A DNA stretch of 64,000 nt, taken from Paracidovorax oryzae ATCC 19882. Its GTDB lineage: Bacteria; Pseudomonadota; Gammaproteobacteria; Burkholderiales; Burkholderiaceae_C. Of this stretch, positions 35,701-44,716 are shown piece by piece. Position 1 is the first letter of the stretch; every line of letters starts with the position of its first letter. Where the stretch lies: assembly GCF_000687165.1 (NCBI RefSeq), contig NZ_KK366049.1, forward strand, positions 124,001-188,000, given 5' to 3'. Below the pieces are notes generated by a model. The model was not told the origin of the DNA, made no database searches, and worked only from the letters and a program-made list of their open reading frames with translations. The position numbers and the translations under genes were made by a program.

Positions 35701-38700
35701 ATGACAACAACGACGCATTTCGTCCGCGCGGCGCTGGCCGCGTTCCTGGGCCTGGCCTCGGCCGGGGCCGCACAGGCCCTGTCCGTCTCCAGCTTTTCGC
35801 CGCAGGGCGAGGTCGCCCGCGTGCGGCAGGTGGTGGTGAAGTTCGACGCCGCGGCCGTGAATTTCGGCGATCCGAAGGCGCCCGCGCCGTTCTCCGTGGA
35901 TTGCGGCGGCGATGCGTCCAGGGGCACCGGCCGCTGGACCGGCGAGCGCGAGTGGGTGTACGACTTCGCGGCGGACCTGCCGCCCGGCACGCGCTGCACG
36001 GCCACGGCCCGCCCCGGCTTCAAGTCCGCAAGCGGTTCGGCCCTGTCGGGCACGGTGCGCTACCAGTTCAATACCGGCGGCCCGTTCGTGCAGAGCGTGC
36101 GTCCCGGCACCTACCAGCCCATCGACGAAGAACAGTTTTTCCTGCTGCAGCTGAGCGGCCCGGCCACCCCGGAGAGCGTGAAGGCCAACGTCTGGTGCGT
36201 GGCCGAGGACGTGGGCGAGCGCATCCCGGTGCGCCTCATCGAAGGCACTGAGCGCGCTGCACTGCTGAATTCGCTGGGAATGGAGAGCGCGGCCAAGCAG
36301 GCACCCCTGCGCTATGCCTCGCTGGCCTGCAACCGCCGGCTCACTTCGGGCTCCAAGGTCCAGCTGGTGTACGGCCAGGGCGTGGCCACCCCCAGCGGGG
36401 TACCCAACACCGTGGAGCGCCGCTACGGCTACACCGTGCGCGAGCCCTTCAGTGCCGAGTTCGGTTGCGAGCGCGAGAACGCGCAGGCGGCCTGCCTGCC
36501 GATCCGGCCGATGCGCCTGTCGTTCAACGCGCCCGTGCCGCGCAAGCTCGCCGAGGCGATCCGGCTGAAGTCCGACAAGGAAACCCTCAAGCCGCGCCTG
36601 GATGGCGAGGGCGATGGCGACACGGTGGTCAACAGCGTGCAGTTCATGCCGCCCTTCGCGCCGCAGACCGCCATGCGGCTGGAGCTGCCCAGGGATTTCA
36701 AGGACGCTTCGGGCCGGCCGCTGCGCAATGCGGACAGCTTCCCGCTGGCCGTGTCCACGGGCCCCATGCCGCCGCTGGCCAAGTTCGCGGCCTCGCCGTT
36801 CGGCGTGGTCGAGCGCTTCGCTGAAGGCGACAAGGGGCCGGCGCTGCTGCCCGTCACCCTGCGCAATGTCGAGGCGGACCTGCGCGTGCAGGGCCTGGCG
36901 GCCGGAGCCGCCCCTGGCGCCTCCGCACCCGCGGCGGCGGCACCGGCGCCGGCACCCGCGGGCAAGGTGAGCACCTTCCAGCCCACCGCCGATGCGGACA
37001 TCATCGCGTGGTACCGCCGGGTGCGCCGGTACGACGACTACCTGGTGACGCGCAGGGAGGCCAGCCGTGACGTGCGCGGCCCGCTGCCCCAGGTGCTGCA
37101 GGACGAAGGCAAGGACACGGTGCAGTCGCGCATGGTGTCGCTGCTCGGCGGCCAGCCCCGTGCCAAGGTGCTGGATTTGCCGCGCCCGGCCAGCGGCGAT
37201 CCCCGTCCGTTCGAGGTGGTCGGCATCCCGCTGCCGCCGGGCTTCCACGTGGTGGAGATCGCCTCGCCGATGCTGGGCCGCTCGCTGCTGGACGAGCGCC
37301 ACGGCGCAGGGCGCACGATGTACGTGCGCACCTCCGCGCTCGTGACCAACCTGGGTGTGCACTTCAAGCTGGGGCGCGAAAATGCCGCGGCCTGGGTCAC
37401 CACGCTCGACAAGGGGCAGGTGGTGCCGGGCGCGGTGGTGCGCGTGTCGGGCTGCGACGGCCGTGAACTGGCCACCGCGACGACCGATGCGCAGGGCATC
37501 GCGCGCTTCGAGGGTCTGTCGCCCCAGCCGCCCTCGTGCCCGGGCCGCGACGGCCTGGAGGGCATGAATGCCTACTTCGTGAGCGCCCGCGCCCAGGGCG
37601 CCGACGGCGTGCAGGACATGGCCTTCACCTGGAGCGACTGGCAGCGCGGCATCGAGCCGTGGCGCTTCAACGTGCCCACGAGCAGCCAACCCGAGCCGGA
37701 CCAGATCGCGCACACCATCTTCGACCGGACGCTGCTGCGCGCGGGCGAGACGGTGTCGATGAAGCACATCCTGCGCACGCAGAACCGCCAGGGCTTCGGC
37801 CTGCCCGATGCCCAGCCGCACACGCTGGCGATCACCCACGTGGGCAGCGGCCAGCAATTCACCCAGCCGCTGCAGTGGCGCCGCACGCCCACGGGGGGCT
37901 TGAGCGCCGAGAGCACCTTCGCGCTGCCGCCCGCCGCCAAGCTGGGCGTGTACAGCGTGGAGCTGCGCGGCGATGACGACCGCCGGGGCCACAGCTTTAC
38001 CTCCGGCGAGTTCCGCGTGGAGGAGTTCCGTCTGCCCGTGCTGGAAGGCCGCATTGCGCCGGCCGACAAGAAGCCGCTGGTGCGCCCGCGTTCGGTGCCC
38101 ACGGACGTGCAGGTGAACTACGTGTCCGGCGGCGGCGCGGCCAACCTGCCCGTGCGCGTGTCGGCACTGGTGCGCGGCAAGCCGCTGCAGTTTCCCGATT
38201 TCGACGCCTTCAGCTTCGAGCCGCCGCGCCGCAGGGGCGCGCAGCCCCAGGGCGGAAACAGCGGCGACGACGAGGAGCCCGCCTCTGCCGACGACGCGCG
38301 CGTGATCGCCGACAAGCTGGCCGTGACGCTCGACCGCAATGGCGCGGGCAAGGTGGCGATCGACAACATTCCCAATTCCCGCCGCGCGCAGGACCTGGTG
38401 CTCGAAGCCACGTATTCCGACCCCAACGGCGAAGTGCAGACCCTGCGCAGCACGCAGACGGTCTGGCCGGCCGCGGTGGTGGCCGGCATCAAGACCGAGG
38501 GCTGGGTGTCCGCCGCGCAGAAGATCCGCTTCCAGGCCCTGGCGCTCGGCCTGGACGGCAAGGTGCAGGAGGGCGTGCCCGTGCAGGTGCAGGCCGTGGC
38601 CCGCATCACCACCACCAGCCGCAAGCGCATGGTGGGAGGCTTCTACAGCTACGACAACAAGACCGAGACCAAGGACCTGGGCACGGTGTGCACCGGCAAG

Positions 38701-41700
38701 AGCGACAGCCGCGGGCTGGTGCTGTGCGAGGCCAAGCTCGACGAGGCCGGCGAAGTCGAACTGGTGGCCACCGCACGCGACAAGGACGGCAACCAGTCCG
38801 AGGCGGCCGCCTCGGTCTGGGTGACGCGGCAGGGGGAATTGTGGTTCGGCGGCGAAGACCACGACCGCATCGACCTGCTGCCCGAGAAGAAGAGCTACCA
38901 GCCCGGGGAGACCGCCCGGCTGCAGGTGCGCATGCCGTTCCGCCAGGCCACGGCACTGGTGAGCGTGGAGCGCGAGGGCATCATCGACATGCGCGTGGTG
39001 CAGCTCAATGGCCAGGATCCGACGGTGCAGCTCAAGATCGAGGAGGGCTGGGGCCCGAACGTCTACGTGAGCGTGCTGGCGCTGCGCGGACGCCTGCGCG
39101 AGGTGCCCTGGTACAGCTTCTTCACCTGGGGCTTCAAGGCACCGCGCGAGTGGTGGACCGCCTTCTGGTACGAGGGCAAGGAATACGTCGCGCCCACGGC
39201 CATGGTGGACCTGTCCAAGCCCGCCTACCGGCTGGGGCTGGCCGAGATCAAGGTGGGCGCGAAAGCGCACCGCATCGAGCTGAAGGTGACGGCCGACAAG
39301 GAGAGCTACCCGGTGCGCGGCAAGGCCCAGGTCACCATCGCCGCCACGCTGCCCGACGGCAAGCCCGCGGCGAATGCCGAGGTGGCCGTGGCCGCGGTGG
39401 ACCAGGCCCTGCTGGAGCTGATGCCCAACACCAGTTGGAACCTGCTGGACGCCATGCTGCAGCGGCGCGCCTGGGGCGTGGAAACCTCCACGGCACAAAT
39501 GGAGATCATCGGCCGGCGCCACTACGGCAAGAAGGCCGTGCCGGCAGGCGGCGGCGGCGGACGCGCGCAGACGCGCGAGCTGCTCGACACCCTGCTGCTC
39601 TGGCAGCCCGCGGTGCGCCTGGACGCCAACGGACGCGCGCAGGTCACGGTGCCGCTGAACGACGCCCTCACCACGTTCAAGATCGTCGCGGTGGCGGATG
39701 CGGGCACGGGCCAGTTCGGCACCGGTTCCACCAGCATCCGGGCCACGCAGGACCTGCAGATCATCAGCGGCCTGCCGCCGCTGGTGCGCGAGGACGACCA
39801 GTTCCGCGCCCAGTTCACTCTGCGCAACACCACCAAGGCGGCCATGAAGGTCGAGGTCGCCCCGCGCGCCACGCTGCTCACGCTGGACAAGCAGACGGTG
39901 GACATCCCGGCCGGCGAATCCCGCGAAGTGGCCTGGAACGTGACCGCGCCCGCGCAGCTCGCCCGCACGCGGGCCGAGGCCATCCTCTGGGAGATCGAGG
40001 CGCGCGACACCACGCCTGGCGCCGCCGGAGCGCGCGATGCGCTCAAGGCCACGCAGCGGCTCGTGCCGGCCGTGCCGCTGACGGTGCAGCAGGCCACCCT
40101 CGTGCAGGTGGACGGCAGCTTCGGCATCGACGTGAAGCCGCCCGCCGACGCCATCCCCGGCCGCGGAGGGCTGAAGATGTCGGTGCAGCCCAAGCTCGCC
40201 GAGGGCCTGCCGGGCGTGCGCGACTGGTTCGCCAACTACCCGTTCCTCTGCCTGGAGCAGAAGACCAGCAAGGCCGTGGGCCTGCGCGACGGCAAGATGT
40301 GGCAGACCGTGGTGGGGCAGCTGCCCACCTACCTGGACGGCGACGGCCTGGCCAGCTACTTCCCGCCGCAGGCCGGCAGCGGCAACCGCGGCAGCGACAC
40401 GCTCACCGCCTACCTGCTCGCGGCCACGCACGAAGCCTCGTCCATCGATCCGGCCTTCGCGCTTGCGCCGGAGGTGCGCGCGCCGATGGAGCGTGGCCTG
40501 ATCGCCTTCGTAGAGGGCCGCATCCAGCGCGACTTCTGGAGCCCGCGCAAGGACCTGGACATGCGCAAGCTCGCCGCGATCGAGGCGCTGTCGCGCTACG
40601 GCAAGGCCACGGGCCGCATGCTCTCGTCCATCACCGTGGCGCCCAACCAGTGGCCCACGCACAGCGTGATCGACTGGCTGAACATACTGCGGCGCGTGAC
40701 CGACGCACCGCAGCGCGAGCAGCGCATGGCGGAGGCCACCCAGATCCTCAAGTCCCGCCTGTCCTACCAGGGCACCAAGCTGATCTTCAGTTCCGAGCAG
40801 GACGACTACTGGTGGTGGCTCATGCAGAACGGCGACGTGAACACGGCGCGGCTCATGCTGGCCGTGATGGACGATCCGGCCTGGAAGGACGACATGGGGC
40901 GCCTGGCCAACGGCTTCATCGCGCGGCAGCAGGGCGGGGCCTGGCACACCACCACGGCCAACCTCTGGGGCGGCCTGGCGCTGGAGAAATTCAGCGCGAA
41001 GTTCGAGGCCACGCCGGTTACCGGATTCACCCGCGCCGCGATGGGCGGCAACACCGCCAGCGTGGACTGGAGCAAGGTGGGCCGCGTCTCCACCGCCGAT
41101 GCCACGGGTGCTGCGCACCAGACCACGTGGTTCGGCGCCCCCGCGTCGCCCGGCAACCTGACCAACAACGGCATGTTCCTGCCATGGAGCGCCTCGGGCG
41201 GCAAGGAGACGCTCAACGTGACCCAGCAAGGCACCGGAAAGCCCTGGCTCACGCTGCAGTCGGTGGCCGCGGTCCAGCTCAAGGAGCCGTTCTCCGCCGG
41301 CTACACGGTCAAGAAGACCATCACGCCGGTGGAGCAGGCGGTGGCCGGCCGGTACACCCGTGGTGATGTGCTGCGCGTGAAACTCGAGGTGACCTCCACC
41401 GCCGACATGACCTGGGTGGTGCTCACCGACCCGGTGCCCGGCGGCGCCACCATCCTGGGCAACGGCCTGGGGCGCGACTCCGAGATCGCGACGCAGGGCG
41501 AGAAGCGTGGCAGCGGCGGCAGCGGCTGGCTGGCCTACGAGGAGCGCAGCTTCGAGGCCTGGCGCGGCTACTACGAGTACGTGTCCAAGGGCTCGATCAC
41601 GGCCGAGTACACCGTGCGGCTGAACAACGTCGGCGAGTTCGCGCTTCCGCCGACGCGGGTGGAGGCGATGTATGCGCCCGAGATGTTCGGGGAAACGCCG

Positions 41701-41733
41701 AACCCCCGCATGAAGGTGGACGCCGCGCGCTGA
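35701..41733 (+). CDS. Bacterial alpha-2-macroglobulin (YfhM-like), thioester type
   Basis: A 2010-residue periplasmic protein, read from the ATG at 35701 where a signal peptide begins (cut near Ala-Gln-Ala, residue 26). It has no lipobox cysteine, so unlike E. coli YfhM it should be soluble. N-terminal macroglobulin-like domains are followed by MG domains, a bait-like region, and the thioester motif CLEQ (C1517, Q1520) inside PFLCLEQKTSKAVGL. The alpha-helical thioester domain and a receptor-binding-like C-terminus end the protein. It would trap proteases that enter the periplasm. Its usual partner, PBP1C, lies 3 kb downstream and is not adjacent. Confidence 0.92.
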   Translation: MTTTTHFVRAALAAFLGLASAGAAQALSVSSFSPQGEVARVRQVVVKFDAAAVNFGDPKAPAPFSVDCGGDASRGTGRWTGEREWVYDFAADLPPGTRCTATARPGFKSASGSALSGTVRYQFNTGGPFVQSVRPGTYQPIDEEQFFLLQLSGPATPESVKANVWCVAEDVGERIPVRLIEGTERAALLNSLGMESAAKQAPLRYASLACNRRLTSGSKVQLVYGQGVATPSGVPNTVERRYGYTVREPFSAEFGCERENAQAACLPIRPMRLSFNAPVPRKLAEAIRLKSDKETLKPRLDGEGDGDTVVNSVQFMPPFAPQTAMRLELPRDFKDASGRPLRNADSFPLAVSTGPMPPLAKFAASPFGVVERFAEGDKGPALLPVTLRNVEADLRVQGLAAGAAPGASAPAAAAPAPAPAGKVSTFQPTADADIIAWYRRVRRYDDYLVTRREASRDVRGPLPQVLQDEGKDTVQSRMVSLLGGQPRAKVLDLPRPASGDPRPFEVVGIPLPPGFHVVEIASPMLGRSLLDERHGAGRTMYVRTSALVTNLGVHFKLGRENAAAWVTTLDKGQVVPGAVVRVSGCDGRELATATTDAQGIARFEGLSPQPPSCPGRDGLEGMNAYFVSARAQGADGVQDMAFTWSDWQRGIEPWRFNVPTSSQPEPDQIAHTIFDRTLLRAGETVSMKHILRTQNRQGFGLPDAQPHTLAITHVGSGQQFTQPLQWRRTPTGGLSAESTFALPPAAKLGVYSVELRGDDDRRGHSFTSGEFRVEEFRLPVLEGRIAPADKKPLVRPRSVPTDVQVNYVSGGGAANLPVRVSALVRGKPLQFPDFDAFSFEPPRRRGAQPQGGNSGDDEEPASADDARVIADKLAVTLDRNGAGKVAIDNIPNSRRAQDLVLEATYSDPNGEVQTLRSTQTVWPAAVVAGIKTEGWVSAAQKIRFQALALGLDGKVQEGVPVQVQAVARITTTSRKRMVGGFYSYDNKTETKDLGTVCTGKSDSRGLVLCEAKLDEAGEVELVATARDKDGNQSEAAASVWVTRQGELWFGGEDHDRIDLLPEKKSYQPGETARLQVRMPFRQATALVSVEREGIIDMRVVQLNGQDPTVQLKIEEGWGPNVYVSVLALRGRLREVPWYSFFTWGFKAPREWWTAFWYEGKEYVAPTAMVDLSKPAYRLGLAEIKVGAKAHRIELKVTADKESYPVRGKAQVTIAATLPDGKPAANAEVAVAAVDQALLELMPNTSWNLLDAMLQRRAWGVETSTAQMEIIGRRHYGKKAVPAGGGGGRAQTRELLDTLLLWQPAVRLDANGRAQVTVPLNDALTTFKIVAVADAGTGQFGTGSTSIRATQDLQIISGLPPLVREDDQFRAQFTLRNTTKAAMKVEVAPRATLLTLDKQTVDIPAGESREVAWNVTAPAQLARTRAEAILWEIEARDTTPGAAGARDALKATQRLVPAVPLTVQQATLVQVDGSFGIDVKPPADAIPGRGGLKMSVQPKLAEGLPGVRDWFANYPFLCLEQKTSKAVGLRDGKMWQTVVGQLPTYLDGDGLASYFPPQAGSGNRGSDTLTAYLLAATHEASSIDPAFALAPEVRAPMERGLIAFVEGRIQRDFWSPRKDLDMRKLAAIEALSRYGKATGRMLSSITVAPNQWPTHSVIDWLNILRRVTDAPQREQRMAEATQILKSRLSYQGTKLIFSSEQDDYWWWLMQNGDVNTARLMLAVMDDPAWKDDMGRLANGFIARQQGGAWHTTTANLWGGLALEKFSAKFEATPVTGFTRAAMGGNTASVDWSKVGRVSTADATGAAHQTTWFGAPASPGNLTNNGMFLPWSASGGKETLNVTQQGTGKPWLTLQSVAAVQLKEPFSAGYTVKKTITPVEQAVAGRYTRGDVLRVKLEVTSTADMTWVVLTDPVPGGATILGNGLGRDSEIATQGEKRGSGGSGWLAYEERSFEAWRGYYEYVSKGSITAEYTVRLNNVGEFALPPTRVEAMYAPEMFGETPNPRMKVDAAR

Positions 41734-41752
41734 CCCCGGAGTACCGGCCCCG

Positions 41753-41989
41753 CTATTCGTGGTTGCCGGGCGATCGCCCCGGTGCCTGGTCCGGGCCCGG
41801 CGGGGCCTCGCCGGCCGGAGGCACGCCTGCAGGCGACCATGCGAGCCAATCCTCGCCGAACAACTCCGCGGGGTGCGGCGTGCGCTCCGAGCCATTGCCG
41901 CACGCCAGGGCCTCGGCCGGGCAGTAGCGGTCGCAGCCCCAGCAGATGCGTTCCGGGCGGGCGGGATGTTGGGGAAATTTCCGGGCCAT
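41753..41989 (-). CDS. DUF3079 small cysteine-rich protein
   Basis: A 78-residue protein. The N-terminal ERICWGCDRYCPAEALACGN contains four cysteines in a CxxC...C...C layout, followed by HPAELFGEDW; together these mark the DUF3079 family of beta- and gamma-proteobacteria. A Pro/Gly-rich tail follows. It probably binds a metal or iron-sulfur cluster, but the function is unknown. It lies on the opposite strand between the macroglobulin and NTF2-like genes, with 19 bases to the macroglobulin stop. Confidence 0.82.
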   Translation of the reverse strand: MARKFPQHPARPERICWGCDRYCPAEALACGNGSERTPHPAELFGEDWLAWSPAGVPPAGEAPPGPDQAPGRSPGNHE

Positions 41990-42148
41990 GGTCGATGGGT
42001 GGGAACAGGGACAGTCTGCGCCCCTGGCCGCAACGTGGCTTGCGCTGCGTCAACCCGACACACCTGCTGACATGGCTTGCAGGCACCGACTTTCCGCCAG
42101 AAGGAATATTCCGTATAACCCGGCCGTTTCAACCCGACAGGAGATGAG

Positions 42149-42643
42149 ATGACCGTGAAACTGCTGCTCTCCCGCGCCGTGCTGGCCTGCGCGGCCGCCG
42201 TGTGCCTTTCCGCCCATGCCCAGGTGCCCGTGGCGGAAGAACCGAACCACGACAAACTGCTGTGGTCCCACAACCCGGTCCTCGCGCACAACAAGCGGCT
42301 GGTGTACGACTTCTGGCGGGAAGTGTTCGAGTCCGGCCAGGTGGAACTGGCCGACCGCTACATGAGGGAGGACTACATCCAGCACAACCCGCTGGTGGCC
42401 ACGGGCCGCGAGCCCTTCAAGCAATTCCTGGCGCAGGTCACGCCGCGCTCGCCCATACAGCCCCGTGTGAAGGCCCCGCTGGTGCGCATCCTCGCCGAGG
42501 GTGACATGGTCACCCTGGTGTTCGCCCGCCGCCTGCCGGATCCGCAGAACGCGGGGCAGACCTACACGACCACGTGGTTCGACATGTTCCGCATCCAGGA
42601 CGGGCAGATCGCCGAACACTGGGACGCCGCCACGAAGAACTGA
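42149..42643 (+). CDS. Exported NTF2-like / SnoaL-like protein
   Basis: A 164-residue protein with a strong AGGAG at 42140-42144 and a signal peptide (1-24, cut near SAHA-Q). The body is a SnoaL-type NTF2 fold: VYDFWREVFESGQVELADRY, DYIQHNPLVATGREPFKQFL and the closing strand FDMFRIQDGQIAEHWD. Such exported polyketide-cyclase-like proteins are common and mostly uncharacterised; they may bind or isomerise small hydrophobic molecules. It stands alone. Confidence 0.82.
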   Translation: MTVKLLLSRAVLACAAAVCLSAHAQVPVAEEPNHDKLLWSHNPVLAHNKRLVYDFWREVFESGQVELADRYMREDYIQHNPLVATGREPFKQFLAQVTPRSPIQPRVKAPLVRILAEGDMVTLVFARRLPDPQNAGQTYTTTWFDMFRIQDGQIAEHWDAATKN

Positions 42644-42843
42644 AGAAGGGCCATCGGCGTACGTCCTCTGTGCGTCCTAACGCGACAGTGACGTACGCCG
42701 AATGCCTACAAATCGCGTTAATTTGTAACTTTAGTATCCCGATCGTGCTCCCATGACGGATGTTGGCCACGGATGTCGCGTGGCGAGGGCCGGGGCCGGC
42801 CCTCCCTCATGGCGCGGCGTTCCTGCACGAAAGCGGTACTCCC

Positions 42844-44622
42844 ATGAACATCTCACATTGGCCCCTGGGCCGACGGCTCGCCCTGGCATTCGGCGGCGTC
42901 ATCGCAATCTTCCTGGTGGTGATCGGCGTGGCCATCCAGAGCCAGAACCACATCAAGACCGCCACCAGCATGAACATCCACACCTACAAGGTGCTGGAGG
43001 AGGCCCAGCGGATGCTGCTGGGCGTGGTCAACATGGAAACCGGCGCCCGCGGCTATCTGCTGTCGGGCAGCACTGCCTTCCTCGGCCCGTGGAACCAGGG
43101 GCGAGAGACTTTCGACTCCGCCTGGCAATCGCTGCGCACGCTCACCGCGGACAACCCGGAGCAACAGAAGCGGCTCGACGTGCTGCGTGCCCGCCAGGCG
43201 GACTTCGCCGCGGTGATGCAGTCGCTGCAGGACATGCGCCGCGACGTGGATGCCGGCAAGGTCCCGATGGAGGCTTTCGTCGGCGAATTCGGAAAGGCAC
43301 GCGACAAGGCCGCGATGGACGGCTTCCGGAACATGCAGGCCGAGTTCTCCAAGGCCGAACGCGACCTGCTCGATGTACGCCAGGCCGAGGCGGAAGACGC
43401 CCGTGCCACGGCCCTGGCGGTGGAGGTCGGCGGCACCGCGCTGGCCGTGGTGGTGGCCGTGCTGCTCGGCCTGTGGGTGACCCGCTCCATCACCCGCCCC
43501 ATCGCCCGGGCGGTGGACGTGGCCCGGGCCGTCGCCGCGGGAGACCTGACCCAGCGCATCGAGATCCATGCGCGGGACGAAGTCGGCCTGCTGCTGGAGA
43601 GCCTGCGCGACATGAATACGGCGCTGGCCACGGTCGTGTCCCGCGTGCGCCAGGGGAGCGAATCGGTCGCCTCGGCCAGCATGCAGATCGCGCAGGGCAA
43701 TTCCGACCTGTCGTCCCGTACGGAGAGCCAGGCCAGCGCGCTGGAGGAAACCGCTGCCTCCATGGAGGAACTGGGCTCCACGGTGGCGCAGAACGCGGAC
43801 AACGCGCGCCAGGCCAACCAGCTGGCGCAGGCCTCGAGCGGCGTGGCGGAGCAGGGCGGCACCGTGGTGGCGCAGGTCGTGGACACCATGAAAGGCATTT
43901 CGGAGAGCTCGCGGCGCATCTCCGACATCATCAACGTCATCGACGGCATTGCCTTCCAGACCAACATCCTGGCCCTGAATGCCGCGGTGGAGGCCGCGCG
44001 TGCCGGTGAGCAGGGCCGTGGTTTCGCCGTGGTGGCGGGCGAGGTGCGCAGCCTGGCGCAGCGCAGCGCCGGCGCGGCCAAGGAAATCAAGGAGCTCATC
44101 ACCGCCAGCGTCGAGCGGGTGGAAAGCGGCGCGCAACTGGCCGACCGGGCCGGCAGCACCATGACCGAGGTGGTGGGCAGCATCCGCCGCGTGACCGACA
44201 TCATGGGCGAGATCAGCGCGGCGAGCAGCGAGCAGAGCGCAGGCGTCGCACAGGTGGGCGAGGCCGTCACCCAGATGGACCAGACCACGCAGCAGAACGC
44301 TGCACTGGTCGAGGAGATGGCCGCCGCCGCCTCCAGCCTGCGTTCCCAGGCGCAGGACCTCGTGCAGGCCGTCAGCGTGTTCCGGCTGGCATCGGATGCC
44401 CCGCAGGCGGCGGTGGCCGTGGCACCTTCCGTGGCGGCGGCGCCCGCGGTGCCTGTCGCGGCGGCGGCCCGCCCCGCCGTGCCTGCCCGCAAGCCGTCTC
44501 CGGCGAAGGTGCGCGCGCCCGCCCGCACGCCCGCGCTGCGACCCGCAGCCGCCACGGCAGGCCTCATGGCGGCCCCCGCCATGGCAGTCCATGGCGCGCC
44601 AGGCGACTGGGAGTCGTTCTGA
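42844..44622 (+). CDS. Methyl-accepting chemotaxis protein with CHASE3 sensor and C-terminal tether
   Basis: The start at 42844 ([17 protein letters not shown]) gives 592 residues and places a membrane helix at 12-31. The periplasmic part (about 35-185) has [13 protein letters not shown], a CHASE3 hallmark. A second helix (about 191-213), HAMP (about 214-266) and the signalling hairpin follow, with the tip [20 protein letters not shown]. Beyond the hairpin is a long Ala/Pro linker ending in DWESF (588-592), which fits the xWxxF pentapeptide that recruits CheR and CheB. The ligand is unknown. Class: the Tsr-like 36-heptad type is likely. Confidence 0.9.
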   Translation: MNISHWPLGRRLALAFGGVIAIFLVVIGVAIQSQNHIKTATSMNIHTYKVLEEAQRMLLGVVNMETGARGYLLSGSTAFLGPWNQGRETFDSAWQSLRTLTADNPEQQKRLDVLRARQADFAAVMQSLQDMRRDVDAGKVPMEAFVGEFGKARDKAAMDGFRNMQAEFSKAERDLLDVRQAEAEDARATALAVEVGGTALAVVVAVLLGLWVTRSITRPIARAVDVARAVAAGDLTQRIEIHARDEVGLLLESLRDMNTALATVVSRVRQGSESVASASMQIAQGNSDLSSRTESQASALEETAASMEELGSTVAQNADNARQANQLAQASSGVAEQGGTVVAQVVDTMKGISESSRRISDIINVIDGIAFQTNILALNAAVEAARAGEQGRGFAVVAGEVRSLAQRSAGAAKEIKELITASVERVESGAQLADRAGSTMTEVVGSIRRVTDIMGEISAASSEQSAGVAQVGEAVTQMDQTTQQNAALVEEMAAAASSLRSQAQDLVQAVSVFRLASDAPQAAVAVAPSVAAAPAVPVAAAARPAVPARKPSPAKVRAPARTPALRPAAATAGLMAAPAMAVHGAPGDWESF

Positions 44623-44716
44623 CCGGCTTCCCGCGGCGGTGGTCCGCCGCTGCGCCAGAATCGGGGTCTTCCAGCCCTCTTCGCGCCGCCGTGGTGCTTC
44701 CCCCGGCGGCTTTCCC

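Noticed and set aside
34324-42294. Open frame of 2656 codons on the minus strand
   Set aside because: It is the reverse shadow of the macroglobulin gene in G+C-rich DNA. Only its last part, the OpgC-like protein, has family resemblance.
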